The notes: generated from the sequence alone by a model not told the origin. DNA of 64,000 bases from Bombyx mori (GCF_030269925.1 NC_085129.1:15553501-15617500), one strand, 5' to 3'. Numbered from the stretch's first letter, positions 45,965-57,405 are shown. Numbers and translations are program-made.

Positions 45965-46275
45965 AACGAAGTTCCTTATTATAAAAATATTAATTTTAAG
46001 TTCTATTCGAGGTATGAAGAAAATAATTTTTCGGGTATACATTTTTTATTATTTTTTTTTTTTTTATAATAAATAAAAAACTATTTTACAAAGCTATCAA
46101 CTTTATTTTATTCACAATGATTTATAAAAAAATTATAATAAAAATATGTTATTTTTTGTACGTTATTACAAAGTTAAGTCGTACACTGTGTGCATTACTG
46201 ATAAAAATCTTACGTTACGGACGTTTTTTCCCAGTTAGGGTACCCCTCCGCATCGTCCCCATAAGGAACTTCGTT
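45965..46275. mobile_element. MITE family C, copy 2
   Basis: The same 15-bp inverted ends as 28847-29223 (45965-45979 and 46261-46275). Only one of the internal ~46-bp units is present. To the left, 'ggtgtcgtgagacaccgg' forms a GGTGTC/GACACC hairpin shared in part with copy 1. Confidence 0.7.
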
Positions 46276-47097
46276 TCAAAACTTCGTTCCAATAATTTGA
46301 AGGCAAAATTACGCTGATTAAAAAACATTTTGACACGTCCTCCGTGACCGTGAAAATTGAAACACTCCATATGTTCATGATTGACCCGAAACTAATAATT
46401 TTTTTATCATTTTTTATATGTATGGATTGAATGACATTTATTTTATAACTTTACTTACTTCATTATCAAATTATTTAAACAAGTTGTCAATGAAAAAATC
46501 TAACGACAAAAAAAATCAAACATAAATATCTTGAATTGTCCGGATTCGCTGTAATCCGCATCAATGTAACCTATGATCAATTATGTTAAATATAAATAAA
46601 TATTATTAATATTGATAAAATATCTGTAAATATATCATTTGTAGACCAAATTGATCGTTAGCTTGATTCACGATTTAAATAAGCGGTATTATGTAGTAGT
46701 ATCAGACTGGCGAAGCACCCTGTGCAATCTTTTGATCACTAGCCGGTCAGACTGTTTTCACGTCTATGTATACATATTTAAGTTCAGTTTGAACAACTGA
46801 ATAGGATCTAGCGTATCCGAACATTGTGGGGTGTCGTCCTTGTGTCGAGGATCCATCGAGTGGACAAAGCATTTAGCCATCTCAATGATTCGTATTTCTT
46901 TTATTTGCTTTCTTCTGAACAGATTCAAATAAATCATAAATTTATACAAAGAAGTGAACTATCACTACATTAATAAACATGAGACTTAATGTTCCATTGT
47001 ATCATTTATCAAAATACGATTATGACAGAAAATATTTTGCGAAAAACGTTTTTCATTTAAAATTATTTTTGATTATTACATAACTTTGATTGAAAAT
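46276..47097. other. Tomosyn intron, nothing recognised
   Basis: AT-rich, no exon or repeat identified. Confidence 0.4.
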
Positions 47098-47420
47098 TCT
47101 TTATTGCACAAAAATATTGTACAAAGCGAACTTGACGTCATACAGGCATTCTCTCCAGTTAACCCTCGTTGGTGAACTGAAAGATTCAAGAAGTGCCTAG
47201 CTTTGATGAAGTTAATACATGCCGATAATTTAAAGAATTATAGTAGACATGAGAGAAAATAAACACTAGACTAAAATTACATTACCAAAATAAATACATA
47301 TATACATACGTATAAATACATATAAAATACATAGATAAGAAATACATATCAAATAAAATAAATTATATAAACCACAACATAGTAAGTACAAAACAATCAA
47401 GCAATCTAGGCTTTGAAAAA
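47098..47420 (-). repeat. LINE 3' UTR fragment
   Basis: 'tttattgcacaaaaatattgtacaaagcgaacttgacg', 'ggcattctctcc' and 'gaactgaaagattcaagaagtg' are typical of a common lepidopteran LINE 3' UTR. No ORF remains. Confidence 0.5.
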
Positions 47421-48018
47421 GAGATCATGTACTTTCGCTTTCAAAATAATATAACTTTTAAACAAAACTTGATATAAAAAACAAACACACCCAAAAAATA
47501 ATGAACTTGTTAATTACATTAGTAACGCTGACGTCGACTGTACGGACTATCGGCGTTATCTCAATTAGAGTGATCATTCAAAAATAAGATATAATAGAAC
47601 TCAAAGGTACTTAAGTAGGTACTGAGATTGGACCGATGAAGAAAATGCTAAAACAAATTGTTATATTTTATTTTGAGCTTGTAATGTGTACGTTAATTTG
47701 TTTGGCTGAGCCTATGTGCATGGCAACTCTGTGTCTGTAGATAGAAAATTAATGTGTATAAAATACTGAGAAAATTGTATTGACTGCCATTTTGTCCGAT
47801 ATAGAATAACTGATGCGTGGTCACTGATCGTTGGGATCCCATCAGTTATGATTAAACGCTGTAGTGAAAGTAGTTTTTGTTTTAGATATTTTGTTGTTAG
47901 CCAAAACCACACAACTAACCAATGTCCATGACATTAACTGCCTAATGCCACTCTACCGATTCGTGAGTTAATATTTGCGTGCTCGTGTGCGCCCGAGATA
48001 CTGCCGCCGCGAGGGAAT
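47421..48018. other. Tomosyn intron, nothing recognised
   Basis: No exon or repeat identified. Confidence 0.4.
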
Positions 48019-48268
48019 ATTTTTTTTATTTTTATCGCTTAGATGGATGGACGAGCTTCACAGCCTACCCGGTGTTAAGTGGTTAATGAAGCCCATGGAA
48101 ATCTACAATGTAAATGCGCCGCCCACATTGAGATATAAGTTCTAAGATCTCATTATAGTTACAACGGCTGCCCTAACCTTCAGACCGAAACGCATTACTG
48201 CTTTACGGCAGAAATAGGCAGGACAGTGGTACCTACCCGCGCCGACTCACAAGAGGTCCTACCATCAC
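48019..48268 (-). repeat. Bm1-type SINE, 5'-truncated
   Basis: T-run, 'atcgcttagatggatgg' to 'gaggtcctaccatcacc'. Confidence 0.88.
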
Positions 48269-48481
48269 CTACCAATCATGCGTTCGTCCATCAAACGTCG
48301 AATCGGCGACCTCTAGCATAGAATTATGCGCGACACCACTCGGGTGAAAGTGTCGCGTGCCACTTCGACAGTATCGCAGTTCACCGAACATCGTGGTAGC
48401 AGCTTCGAGACACGGTTACAAATTATCCAAAACACAAATATCATACAAATTTATTAAATTTCTTTCGTTCTATTTGGTAAT

Positions 48482-48913
48482 AGCGGCCCGCTCCGGCTCC
48501 GCTCGGGTCTTTAACAAAAATTTCAACGATATTTGACGGTGTTTTATTTTTTTAAATAAAAGAACACTTATTGCGGCATAACTATAATAGTTAGACATAT
48601 GCTGTCGCGACACTTTTTGTAAATAATAATGTGTTCTACAAAGTCGTAGTACATTATTTTATTCTATAATCGATAGTTTTCGCAGGGCATGCGATGTAAA
48701 GAATATTTTAGGTATTTTTTTACACCTTGGGTTACATTATTGGAGTTTTAGTAAGGATCCCTAATTTTTTTAAAAAAAGTTTATTATAGCCTATGTCACT
48801 CGGGAATAGTGTAACTTCCAAACAGTGAAAGAATTTTTCAAATCGGTTCACTAGTTTCGGAGCCTATTCAATACAAACAAACAAACATATCTTTCATCTT
48901 TACAATATTAGTA
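48482..48913 (-). mobile_element. Helitron-like element, variant
   Basis: 'gcggcccgctccggctccgctcggg' at the left and 'aaatcggttcactagtttcggagcc', 'acaaacaaacaaac' and 'caatattagta' at the right match the H1 5' half on the minus strand, while the 3' end is a divergent GC-rich version. Confidence 0.55.
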
Positions 48914-49360
48914 TTTTATTAGTTTGGTAATAAATGTAAAAATAAATATTAAGTCTCATAAGGCCAAATATTAGTAAGGAACAAACCTTCACAAACAATA
49001 AGATCGCATGTATCACGGGCAACGAATTAATTACTGTTTACTTACAATTTTTTTTAATATTAAGTCGTGTTAAATAGAAATTAACTTAGTCATTAAATTA
49101 ACCATATTAAAGAAATTAACCTTTGATGTTGATTTAACCGTGCATCGACACGTCGGCTGACTGTATCAAAAGCTTTACAGATAGAGCTTTGAGAGTTTAC
49201 GAGGAGTAAAGGTGGTTAGGGTAGACAGGCATTGATTTGGTTGCCACGGACGTAGGGCGCGAGTTCGAAGGTGTGAGCTTACCGCCAGGCAGGCCGACAG
49301 TCGGCTGCCGTAGTCGGCAATAACAAAAATGACATCGTCCTTAGGCAAAAATCACTCTCA
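48914..49360. other. Tomosyn intron, nothing recognised
   Basis: No exon or repeat identified. Confidence 0.4.
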
Positions 49361-49532
49361 GGGTGCTTAGTGAGAGTTTTTTAACTTCTCGATCGCGTAA
49401 AAGTTAACTTAAATTTGTATGGAGTTGAACAGTGCCCCTAGCGGCAAACGAAGGGAAGGTGCTTCAACTACATACAAATTTGAGTTAACTTTTACGCGAT
49501 CGAAAACGTTAAAAAACTCGCATTAAGCACAC
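49361..49532. mobile_element. MITE family A, copy 3
   Basis: Left arm GTGCTTAGTGAGAG-TTTTTTAAC..., right arm ...GTTAAAAAACTCGCATTAAGCAC. The arms are about 60 bp with few differences, around an interior with 'tgcccctagcggcaaacg'. It lies about 230 bp upstream of a tomosyn exon. Confidence 0.85.
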
Positions 49533-49627
49533 AATTACCAAGACTATCTATCTCGATAGAGACAAATTCAAGTTCGAATTATTTATTTCAAATTGAACGT
49601 AATCAAAATATGCTTGTTGAATTTCAA

Positions 49628-49715
49628 ATCATGTTATGTCTTTTTGGTCAGGAGGAAATCGCCGGACTGCCACGCTACACTAGGGACGGCGGGCGGGGCA
49701 ATATCATGTTACGTC
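49628..49715 (-). mobile_element. Tiny R1-clade LINE stub with TSD
   Basis: A 62-bp insert (49641-49702) with 'ggtcaggaggaaatcgcc' matches the last bases of the LINE at 50631. It is flanked by 13-bp repeats ATCATGTTATGTC (49628-49640) and ATCATGTTACGTC (49703-49715). The right duplication ends 48 bp before a tomosyn exon. Confidence 0.8.
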
Positions 49716-49763
49716 AAGGAGTTTCGCTCAATAATCTAGAATGTCGTTTCGCTTTGTCACCAG

Positions 49764-49898
49764 AGTGACCTGCCTGCATCTGCCGCTGCAGTCGAAGTGG
49801 GTCCACGTCGGCACGGAGCGCGGCAACGTCCACGTCGTTAACGTGGAAACCTTCGCGCTCTCCGGATACGTCATCAATTGGAACAAAGCCATTGAAGT
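49764..49898 (+). CDS. tomosyn: Tomosyn, internal exon (WD40 propeller)
   Basis: 135 nt between the acceptor TCACCAG and a good donor GTAAGT. The first base completes the Arg codon left open at 36324. The product reads VTCLHLPLQ, SKWVHVGTERGNVHVVNVET, then FALSGYVINWNKAIEV. The 'SKWL.VGTERGN.H.VN...LSGY.I.WNKAIE' block is a tomosyn signature in the N-terminal beta-propeller. Codon choice is G/C-rich, as in the other exons. The exon ends two bases into a codon. The following exon (by family, the 'HPG.V..L...P.D' segment) was not found before 64000, so the next intron is probably longer than 14 kb or an exon was missed. Confidence 0.95.
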
Positions 49899-50616
49899 GT
49901 AAGTCGATTTTGACTCTTATTTGTAAACGGTTAAACTCATTTTCATAAATCAGCACTCGACAATATTACGAATGAGTTTTTAGAGTTTTTGGAGAAGTAT
50001 AAGTAATTCAAAAATGAGCTGGAACGTTCGTATTGGTGATTGATGTACCGACTTCATTATTTATTTATGCATGAGTTGACCTCCATGAGCAGACGAGCTC
50101 AAGACCTATCTGATGTTTTGGCTTTTGCCGAAAAATCCAAACACTCTTTAGTTAAATAAATACTCTTTAGTTATACATACTTCCTTTTATTACTACAATT
50201 TCACATAATCTTCGCTTTACTTAAAATACATAAATGGCCTAATCCGGTACACTTTCAGAGATCGTCCTGGTTCTGCCTTCAAATTATAATTGTTTGTAAC
50301 TCCGCTCAATCCATAATGGCAGTCATTGTGTGCACTCGCCCCGCGTTTTTTTTTTTTACAGAGCGTAATTTCGTTTTGAAGTCAAACCAATCACAAATAA
50401 TGTCTATTTCTATCTTTGTTTGTGATTGTTTTTTTTTCATTCGTCGTTTTGGTTTCAAGTGGGGGAATTTTTTTTGTGAAATTTGTTCCGAGTTAGACTT
50501 CCTGACTTATTATTTATTCGTAGAGCGGAAATGAACAGAAGTTAATGATAGTTATGAAACTAGTATTTAAATCATGAATATTCTGAATACTTTACTAATA
50601 ATATTTACATAAATGA
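49899..50616. other. Tomosyn intron, nothing recognised
   Basis: A short Bm1-like relic near 50090-50115 ('gacgagctcaagacctatctgatg'). Otherwise unassigned. Confidence 0.4.
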
Positions 50617-51522
50617 TGGGCACGAAGATTTTTTTTTTTTTTTTTGTCAGGAGGAAATCGCCAGACTCCCACCCTCCACTGGGGATGGAGGGTGGGGCAT
50701 GTCGGAGTCGAACCGACTAAAACCTCCTGTCGCTCAACAACCAACGTCCAACCCTCGCATGAGACAGAACTCATGAAAAGGCAAGGGGAGGAGAGTGAAG
50801 CGTTTAGTGCGGAGCACATCTCTCCCATCACCCTCCCCCTCGGGACGCCGGGCCAGCGATCGTCGGCGCCACGACCACCAGCCCTCTCGGTCGGCAGGCT
50901 GTCCGAAGCCCGCCTAGATGGCGCCGGTTTGAATAGGTTATCCTACGAAATACCCCGCTGGGTCAGAACCAGCGTGGGTCGAGGATAGCCGGCCTTCCAT
51001 CACCCGGATGCTCTTGCGTAAAACGCGTGCAGAGCAGCTTGCACGTCGTCTTCTTAGGCCCCCCTCGCCGGGCCCCAGACCGACATATGAGGGGGACCCG
51101 AAACACTTAGAGGGCCAGGGCTAGGGCGAGATCCGCCTCCCTGGTCCCCGCTCGACGGCGACGGGCTTGTGCGTCTCTCACGCGCCCCGCCGCCTCCTTC
51201 TGCGAGATGGTGCACTCGCAGAAGTCGAGCATCGCCTTCCACGACTCGTCGTTGCCGAGCATCGATGCCACAACACTCGGCAACGACAAGTCGTTTCCTA
51301 TTTTTGCGACAAGGACACGGCGCCACCCCTCCCATGCGGGGCAGGCAATGAGCGTGTGCTCCGCCGTGTCCAAGTCGCAACCACAATGGTAACACTCTGC
51401 CGTCGGCTCGGCTCCGATCCGGTGCAGGAACTCACCGAAGCAACCATGCCCAGTGAGCACCTGCGTGAGCCGGAAAGTGAGGCGTCCTCTGTATTGAGGC
51501 GTCCTCTGTGGGCACGAAGATT
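50617..51522 (-). mobile_element. 5'-truncated R1-clade LINE with target-site duplication
   Basis: The insert 50631-51508 is bounded by identical 14-bp repeats TGGGCACGAAGATT (50617-50630 and 51509-51522). The T-run at 50631 is the A-tail of a minus-strand element. The frame 51460-51107 is the end of ORF2 and holds LTGHGCFGEFLHRIG, then the zinc knuckle CYHCGCDLDTAEHTLIAC (C-x2-C-x8-H-x4-C), typical of R1/TRAS-type LINEs. Reverse transcriptase and endonuclease are lost by truncation. A small tandem repeat (GAGGCGTCCTCTGT twice) sits at the 5' junction. The identical duplications suggest a recent insertion into the tomosyn intron. Confidence 0.9.
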
Positions 51523-52180
51523 GGCTATAAATAAATATGTTTTATTCACACTTCAATAGAGTTTGTTATTAATTTTACGTCTGTTTGTAGTACTGAAATT
51601 TCAATAAAATGATCCTAAAAGTTTCATGACTATACTGTCGAAATGGGACCAGCAATTTATTTACAATAGTGTTTTAGCTCGTATATTTTAATTACGTTAG
51701 TAAATATGTTCCTAACAGATGTTACAGAAAGATTCAAGTCTCAGCCGCATCTCGAAAATTAAATTGAATGCAATGAATATAATCCGATTGCTGGAACGGT
51801 ATGAAATATAAAAACGAGAATCTGTAGTCACGTTCCAAGCCGGTTAAAACGCGTTAACGCCCATTACGAGATAACATTACACAAGGTACCGAAATAAGAT
51901 GAGTATTACCGCCGACGCCGGTCTAGACCTAAAAATCTTCCATCAAATTATATTATATATTCCATAAAAAATATATTTTAACAGCCGCGCATCTCGTCCG
52001 TCGTTAAATTCATCTCGTAAGCTCGCGAGCATCTGGCGCTATGTATAAATACATCAATTATGTATTTTCTTATTAATTTCCACGAGAAGGGTTGCGGTGT
52101 GCTAGCGTCGAATAAAATAGGTATGTGGTTGGATTTTGACGTGAAGCTACGGAAATTAGATAATTTTGGCTGATAATTAT
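51523..52180. other. Nothing recognised
   Basis: AT-rich sequence, no exon or repeat identified. Confidence 0.4.
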
Positions 52181-52404
52181 CGGGTAGGTACCACCACCCT
52201 GCCTATTTCTGCCGTGAAGCAGTAATGCGTTTCGGTTTGAAGCGTCGGGCAGCCGTTGTAACTATACTTGAGACCTTAGAACTTATATCTCAAGGTGAGT
52301 GGCGCATTTACGTTTTGGATGTCTATGGGCTCCACTAACCACTTAACACCAGCTGGGCTGTGAGCTCGTCCACGCATCTAAGCAAAAAAATTAAAATAAA
52401 AAAT
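52181..52404 (+). repeat. Bm1-type SINE, truncated
   Basis: Starts at 'tcgggtaggtaccaccacc', later than the usual truncation point, and ends 'gcatctaagcaaaaaaatt'. Confidence 0.88.
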
Positions 52405-53108
52405 GTGTATAGCTTAAACATTAAAATTACTTTTGAAACTGTTGAGATTCAGCTTTCGTCTACGCCTACACTAGCTCGCCCGTCAGCATACGTGATATAT
52501 ACATACATACATGGCATTCATAAAACACATAGATTATACCTGCCAAATCTTAAAATTTATAAAAAAAATTAATACAATATAAAGTAGACTAAAATGTCGT
52601 GTGATGTAAAAAACAACGCCTCAATTTCCGCTATTTTTAGATATAAAAATGCCTTCCATAAAATTTACCCGAAATTCCTGTAATACATATTAAAGTGAGA
52701 GCTATAAAATTTTGAGAAAGAAACATAATCATGAATCGGAACTTTACGATCGGACATAAAACGTTATCGAAAGTACCGCGGCGACGGGAGCACGTGTCTC
52801 GCACTCCGGCACTCTCGCACACACAACACGTGTATTTACAACGAAACTACAATGTAATTCAGAGAGGTAAAGTTGTTTGAACATATTATGAACATGTCTA
52901 CTCCCACACAGACCGGGACGAGACGTGAATTCAGCACTTTATTAGTCAAGAGGTAGTTTAATTATGAGATCAAAGCGGCAGGTAAAATTATTTTATAAAT
53001 TATAATTATTTTATATAAAATATTTATAACTATAATTAAAATTATTATTTTGTGAGGTTTTCGCGAATCGTAAATGTAATCAAAACTACTCTTGAACTAG
53101 TGATTTTA
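52405..53108. other. Nothing recognised
   Basis: No exon or repeat identified. Confidence 0.4.
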
Positions 53109-53219
53109 CTTGAGGTAGGACGTCTTGTGAGTTCGCACGGGTAGGTACCACCACCCCGCCTATTTCTGCCGTTATATTGTACCACCACCCCGCCTATTTC
53201 TGCCGTTATATTGTACAAC
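53109..53219 (+). repeat. Bm1 fragment with internal tandem duplication
   Basis: Starts 'cttgaggtaggacgtcttg'. A unit of about 35 bp, 'taccaccaccccgcctattt' plus 'ctgccgttatattg', is repeated twice in tandem, and the rest of the SINE is missing. Confidence 0.8.
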
Positions 53220-54861
53220 TCAACAACAGTCTCAAACAAACAAAAAACTTATTTGTTTTTTCATATGTACAATAAAGACAAAGACAAAATTCACAGATAA
53301 TAATTATTTAATTACAGACTACAATCTGGACGTATATCTTCCATGATGTAATATAATCTGTTAGGGGTCAACTTTAAGGCTCTGTTATAACCGAGATAGA
53401 GCCGGCAGTAAAGACGCTTTATGTGAAACTATGGGTCTTATCTCCTCGGCCCAGCGCCACACTTACTATGTATTGATATGTGCTGCACACACTCGTACAA
53501 CGTGGGACCTTGTCTGAAGACCGATCGGAACGGTATTATCTGGTATGGACATTATGCGGCTCAGTGTATGTACTATAGCACGTCAGCTTTGCAAGAGAGA
53601 GACCAGATATCACGTTATATTATCCATACAGCTTGAGAAGAACAGGACACGTATTAACTACGTAACAAATAATCTCACTTAGACATCAAAATAATACTAT
53701 ATGTCGCATATTTACCATTTATTTATTTAGTTTTCGAGGTTTTGCCTTGTAACATTCGATTTATTAAAAGATTTTGATATAACATTGGTCAATAGCTATT
53801 AAAAAAAAAGAAACGTTTGACAAAAATTGGAATACAGAAAATGTTATATTGGTACGTAGAGGTCGATCGCAATTTAGTTTTAGACTCCACGCCACATCTA
53901 CTGTGTAGTGATTCTGCATTACTCGTAGTCTTCATACGGAGCTAAGGATTAAAATAATGATTATTTTTGTTTCATAGACATATGTTAGATTTCACGGATC
54001 GTCTGGTTTTAAGTGGTTACCGGAGTCCATGGACATCACTACGTGAATAACGCTACCCATCTTGAGTGATACGGTCTAGGTCTGAATTATACTTGTATAG
54101 TATAATATTGTTTAAAAGTAGATATGCCGCTGTCCTGAGGGGGCAACTCTCTCTGTTTCATCCATGTCTCTGTTTTCGACTACAGTAATAGAGTGAGGAG
54201 ACAACGCGGCGCCGAGCCTGACATCCTGGAGTATCACCACCACTATTGATATGTAGTTACGTGATATCAATGATGCCACCGCTTGGAAAGCATCTGTTTC
54301 ATTAAAGCTTCTCCGTCTGCTTCCATTAAAGAGCTTATCCTAGATGTTTCCCGTTTGAGACTAAAATATACTAAAAGCTGCCGAAATATCACTTCAACAA
54401 AATCCCGCTAAAGCTTAAAGTACCACCTGTGCATCGAGCTTTTAAGCTCACCTGCATTTTATCTCTTCATTTTCATTTCACAGTTTTCGTTTCACACTCG
54501 AAACTAAGTTTTGTGAAAGCTCGCAGCTTAACAGGCCATTAGAGCTGCTCGAGCTTTTTAAGTTTTCAAAGCAAATTTAAACGGAAATCCCACTAATTGG
54601 CGTCAGTGGCTTCACCAGCTCGGTTTGCATTCGGGAACGAATGTAAAGCTGTGTTGTGCTTAGTTAAAGTTCGGATGAGTGATCACGACGATCAAAAAGC
54701 TATCTCTGTCGCGAAACATGGTCGTAAAGCCCTTCACTCCAGTGCAACTGATATTTTCGATTCGATATACCATGAAATTTTCTTAATATAAGATCTACAT
54801 AAACCTGAATCCCACTTACGACATTATCAAAAAATCTTGCACAAACAAGATCTCCACCACT
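53220..54861. other. Mostly unassigned; Bm1 relic
   Basis: A diverged minus-strand Bm1 tail lies at 53985-54088 ('ggttttaagtggttaccgg', 'acgctacccatcttgag'). Nothing else was recognised. Confidence 0.4.
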
Positions 54862-55008
54862 CTAAAACTATACTTGAGACTTTAGAACTTATATCTCAAG
54901 GTGGGTAGCGCATTTACCTTGTGGATGTCTATGGGCTCCAGTAACCACTTAGCATAAGGTGGGCTGTGAGATCGTCCACACATCTAAACAATAAAAATAA
55001 AAATAAAA
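54862..55008 (+). repeat. Bm1-type SINE, 3' half
   Basis: Runs from 'aactatacttgagactttag' to 'catctaaacaataaaaataaa'. Confidence 0.88.
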
Positions 55009-55179
55009 ATGGAGTACTCTTAAATGAAGTTCAATTAAAAATATAGAACTGTTGATGGTAATACCAAATAAAACACTCCTATAATAACATAATATAAAGG
55101 TCGCGTATTAAGTGAAATGTCGCTTAAACCAAATAGCCTATCACTCCTCTAATAATAAGAACGTTAAATACGCTTATTA

Positions 55180-55634
55180 AGCCTTCGTCAAACAGAACGC
55201 GTAATTAGCGCGCGTCAGAGCGCTAAACTGACGCCGCGCTATGACGCCGAGATGTGTTGTACTACTATGGTAACATACCGTCAAACAGAGCCCCAGCGCT
55301 ATAAGTACGCAGCGCTTTGTCGCGGCATTAGGACGCTTTGACGTCAGGCGTTGTAATTTTTTACAAATTTTATTTTAGCGTCCGAGTGAATGTGTATTAA
55401 AATACTGGATAATGCCCGAAAATTTGATAGAAATAGTTAGAAAATACCCATGCTTATACAATGCCACATCTGAATCACGCGATTTCTTAATATTTTTAAA
55501 TTTTCACACTGCTATCGAAAAGCACTATGATTTGGCGAATGCGTTGCGTCAAGGAGCGTTAGACTCATCTAGTCAATTTGAAGAGCACGACGTTAAGTAC
55601 GCGGCGCTAAGTACGCGTTCTGTTTGACGAAGTC
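55180..55634 (+). mobile_element. Harbinger-type element 2 with MADF remnant
   Basis: Bounded by TTA (55177-55179 and 55635-55637). Terminal inverted repeats of about 19 bp centre on TTCGTCAAACAGAACGCG / CGCGTTCTGTTTGACGAA. The ATG at 55412 opens MPENLIEIVRKYPCLYNATS then a frame of 71 codons running into the right terminal repeat. LIE.VRKYPCLY is the start of a MADF DNA-binding domain. No transposase. This is a different family from 32414-33137, since the ends and the MADF sequence differ. Confidence 0.7.
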
Positions 55635-55977
55635 TTAACTCTCCAACGTAGCTTTATCACTCTACGAACTATGGCGTAGTAGACGTCGTAGCAATCGGCT
55701 ACGGCCGTAGGCGGCTTGCGGCTTGAAACAGACAAACTTCTCACAAACATTTAGTTTTCATTAAACGACTAAAGTTCATTAGATTATTATGTTACAAAAT
55801 GTGGTTACCTTTTGAGCTTTGTTCGGAAGCTCATTGTGGTTGTTCCGCGGCCGGTAAAAGCTTTGAATGTAACTTATGAAAACATTTCTGAAATACTTTG
55901 AGCGGAATGGAATAGTTTTAATTATAGTTGGAATAGTTAGAATACAGCTGAGCATTGTATGAGATTGAGAATTTTTT
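55635..55977. other. Nothing recognised
   Basis: No exon or repeat identified. Confidence 0.4.
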
Positions 55978-56221
55978 ACTGGTGGTAGGACCTCTTGTGA
56001 GTCCGCTCGGGTAGGTACCACGACCCTGCCTATTTCTGCCGTGAAGCAGTAATGCGTTTCGGCTTGAAGTGTGGGGCAGCCGTTGTAACTATACTTGAGA
56101 CCTTAAAACTTATATCTCAAGGTGGGTGGCGCATTTACGTTGTGGATATCTATGGGCTCTGGTAACCACTTAACACCAGGTGGGGCTGTAAGCTCGTCTA
56201 CCGATATAAGCAATAAAAAAA
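55978..56221 (+). repeat. Bm1-type SINE, 5'-truncated
   Basis: Runs from 'actggtggtaggacctcttg' to 'gatataagcaataaaaaaag'. Confidence 0.9.
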
Positions 56222-57158
56222 GATTTCAAGATAGAATCTAGATATATAGATTTCGTTATAGATAGATTTCGTTTTAAGATAGTTCACTGGGTTCCAGTAA
56301 CCGCTTAATATCAATTGTTTATTTGCTCATTTTACTTAATATAAAATAGATAAATCAAAATTCACTGCGAATTTTAGCACATTCCAAAAACCAGTGGCAC
56401 GTGACCCAACACACTCACACTCACACTCTACGTGTTATATGAACATAATTCCTTTGGCATAGACTGCGATAAAAGCACTTGAAATATTTTAGCAAAATTG
56501 AACCCATACACAACCGAATAAAGTCAAAATTGTTAATGAGAATTACAGTAGATTTCTCGTTTCGATAACGTCGTAAATGCTAACTGTTTTCACAGCATTA
56601 TCTCCACAGAATACAGGCGAAAATTCTACAATAATTTTCACCCAAGTTCCCCTTTACAGACAATATGTGTATAGTCTTTATATCGCTTGTGTAAAGTTCA
56701 GAATAACGTGACAATGCCTTTGTAAAATAATAATATGTTAGTCCTTATCATGAGGGTATAAAGTCTCTCAGAGTTTTGAACAATAAAATGTGTTAGTTTA
56801 TTGGCATTTACATGCGGCACCGCGGCACGTGGTCTGTGAACACTGACAGGTTCTTTTAAGAACACTTTTGGTTGTCAGAGGCGTTTTTAAAAAAAAATAC
56901 AAAATTGACTGAGATATTCGCGTCCTAAAAACAATTCACCTGAATTTTATTTGTAGAGCACTCGAAAAGATTCTGAGGGACTTTTCCAATATATTATATT
57001 CCCCAGAAAACGCTAGTTCGTTTTTCTGATTAAAAGTTTTTACTTCAGGCTGATTAAATTTCGTTAAGAGAATACAAACCATATTATACTTTATTCCATT
57101 GCGATAATGTTTGATGTTTTCTATGTATTCAGTTATTTAATACTGAATAGCTTAATTT
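56222..57158. other. Nothing recognised
   Basis: AT-rich sequence, no exon or repeat family identified. Confidence 0.4.
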
Positions 57159-57405
57159 TTACTGGTGGTAGGACCTCTTGAGAGTCCGCGCGGGTAGGTA
57201 CCACCACCCTGCTTATTTCTGCCGTGAAGCAGTAATGCGTTTCGGTTTGAAAGGTGGGGCAGCCGCTGTAACTATACTTGAGACCTTAGAACTTATGTCT
57301 CAAAGTGGGTGGCGCATTTACGTTGTAGATGTCTATGGGCTCCAGTAACCACTTAACACCAGGTGGACTGTGTGCTCGTACATCAAATTAAGCAAAAAAA
57401 AAATA
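57159..57405 (+). repeat. Bm1-type SINE, 5'-truncated
   Basis: Runs from 'actggtggtaggacctcttg' to 'aattaagcaaaaaaaaaataa'. Confidence 0.9.

Noticed and set aside
51167..51559. 130-codon plus-strand ORF
   Set aside because: Antisense to the zinc-knuckle end of the R1-clade LINE.
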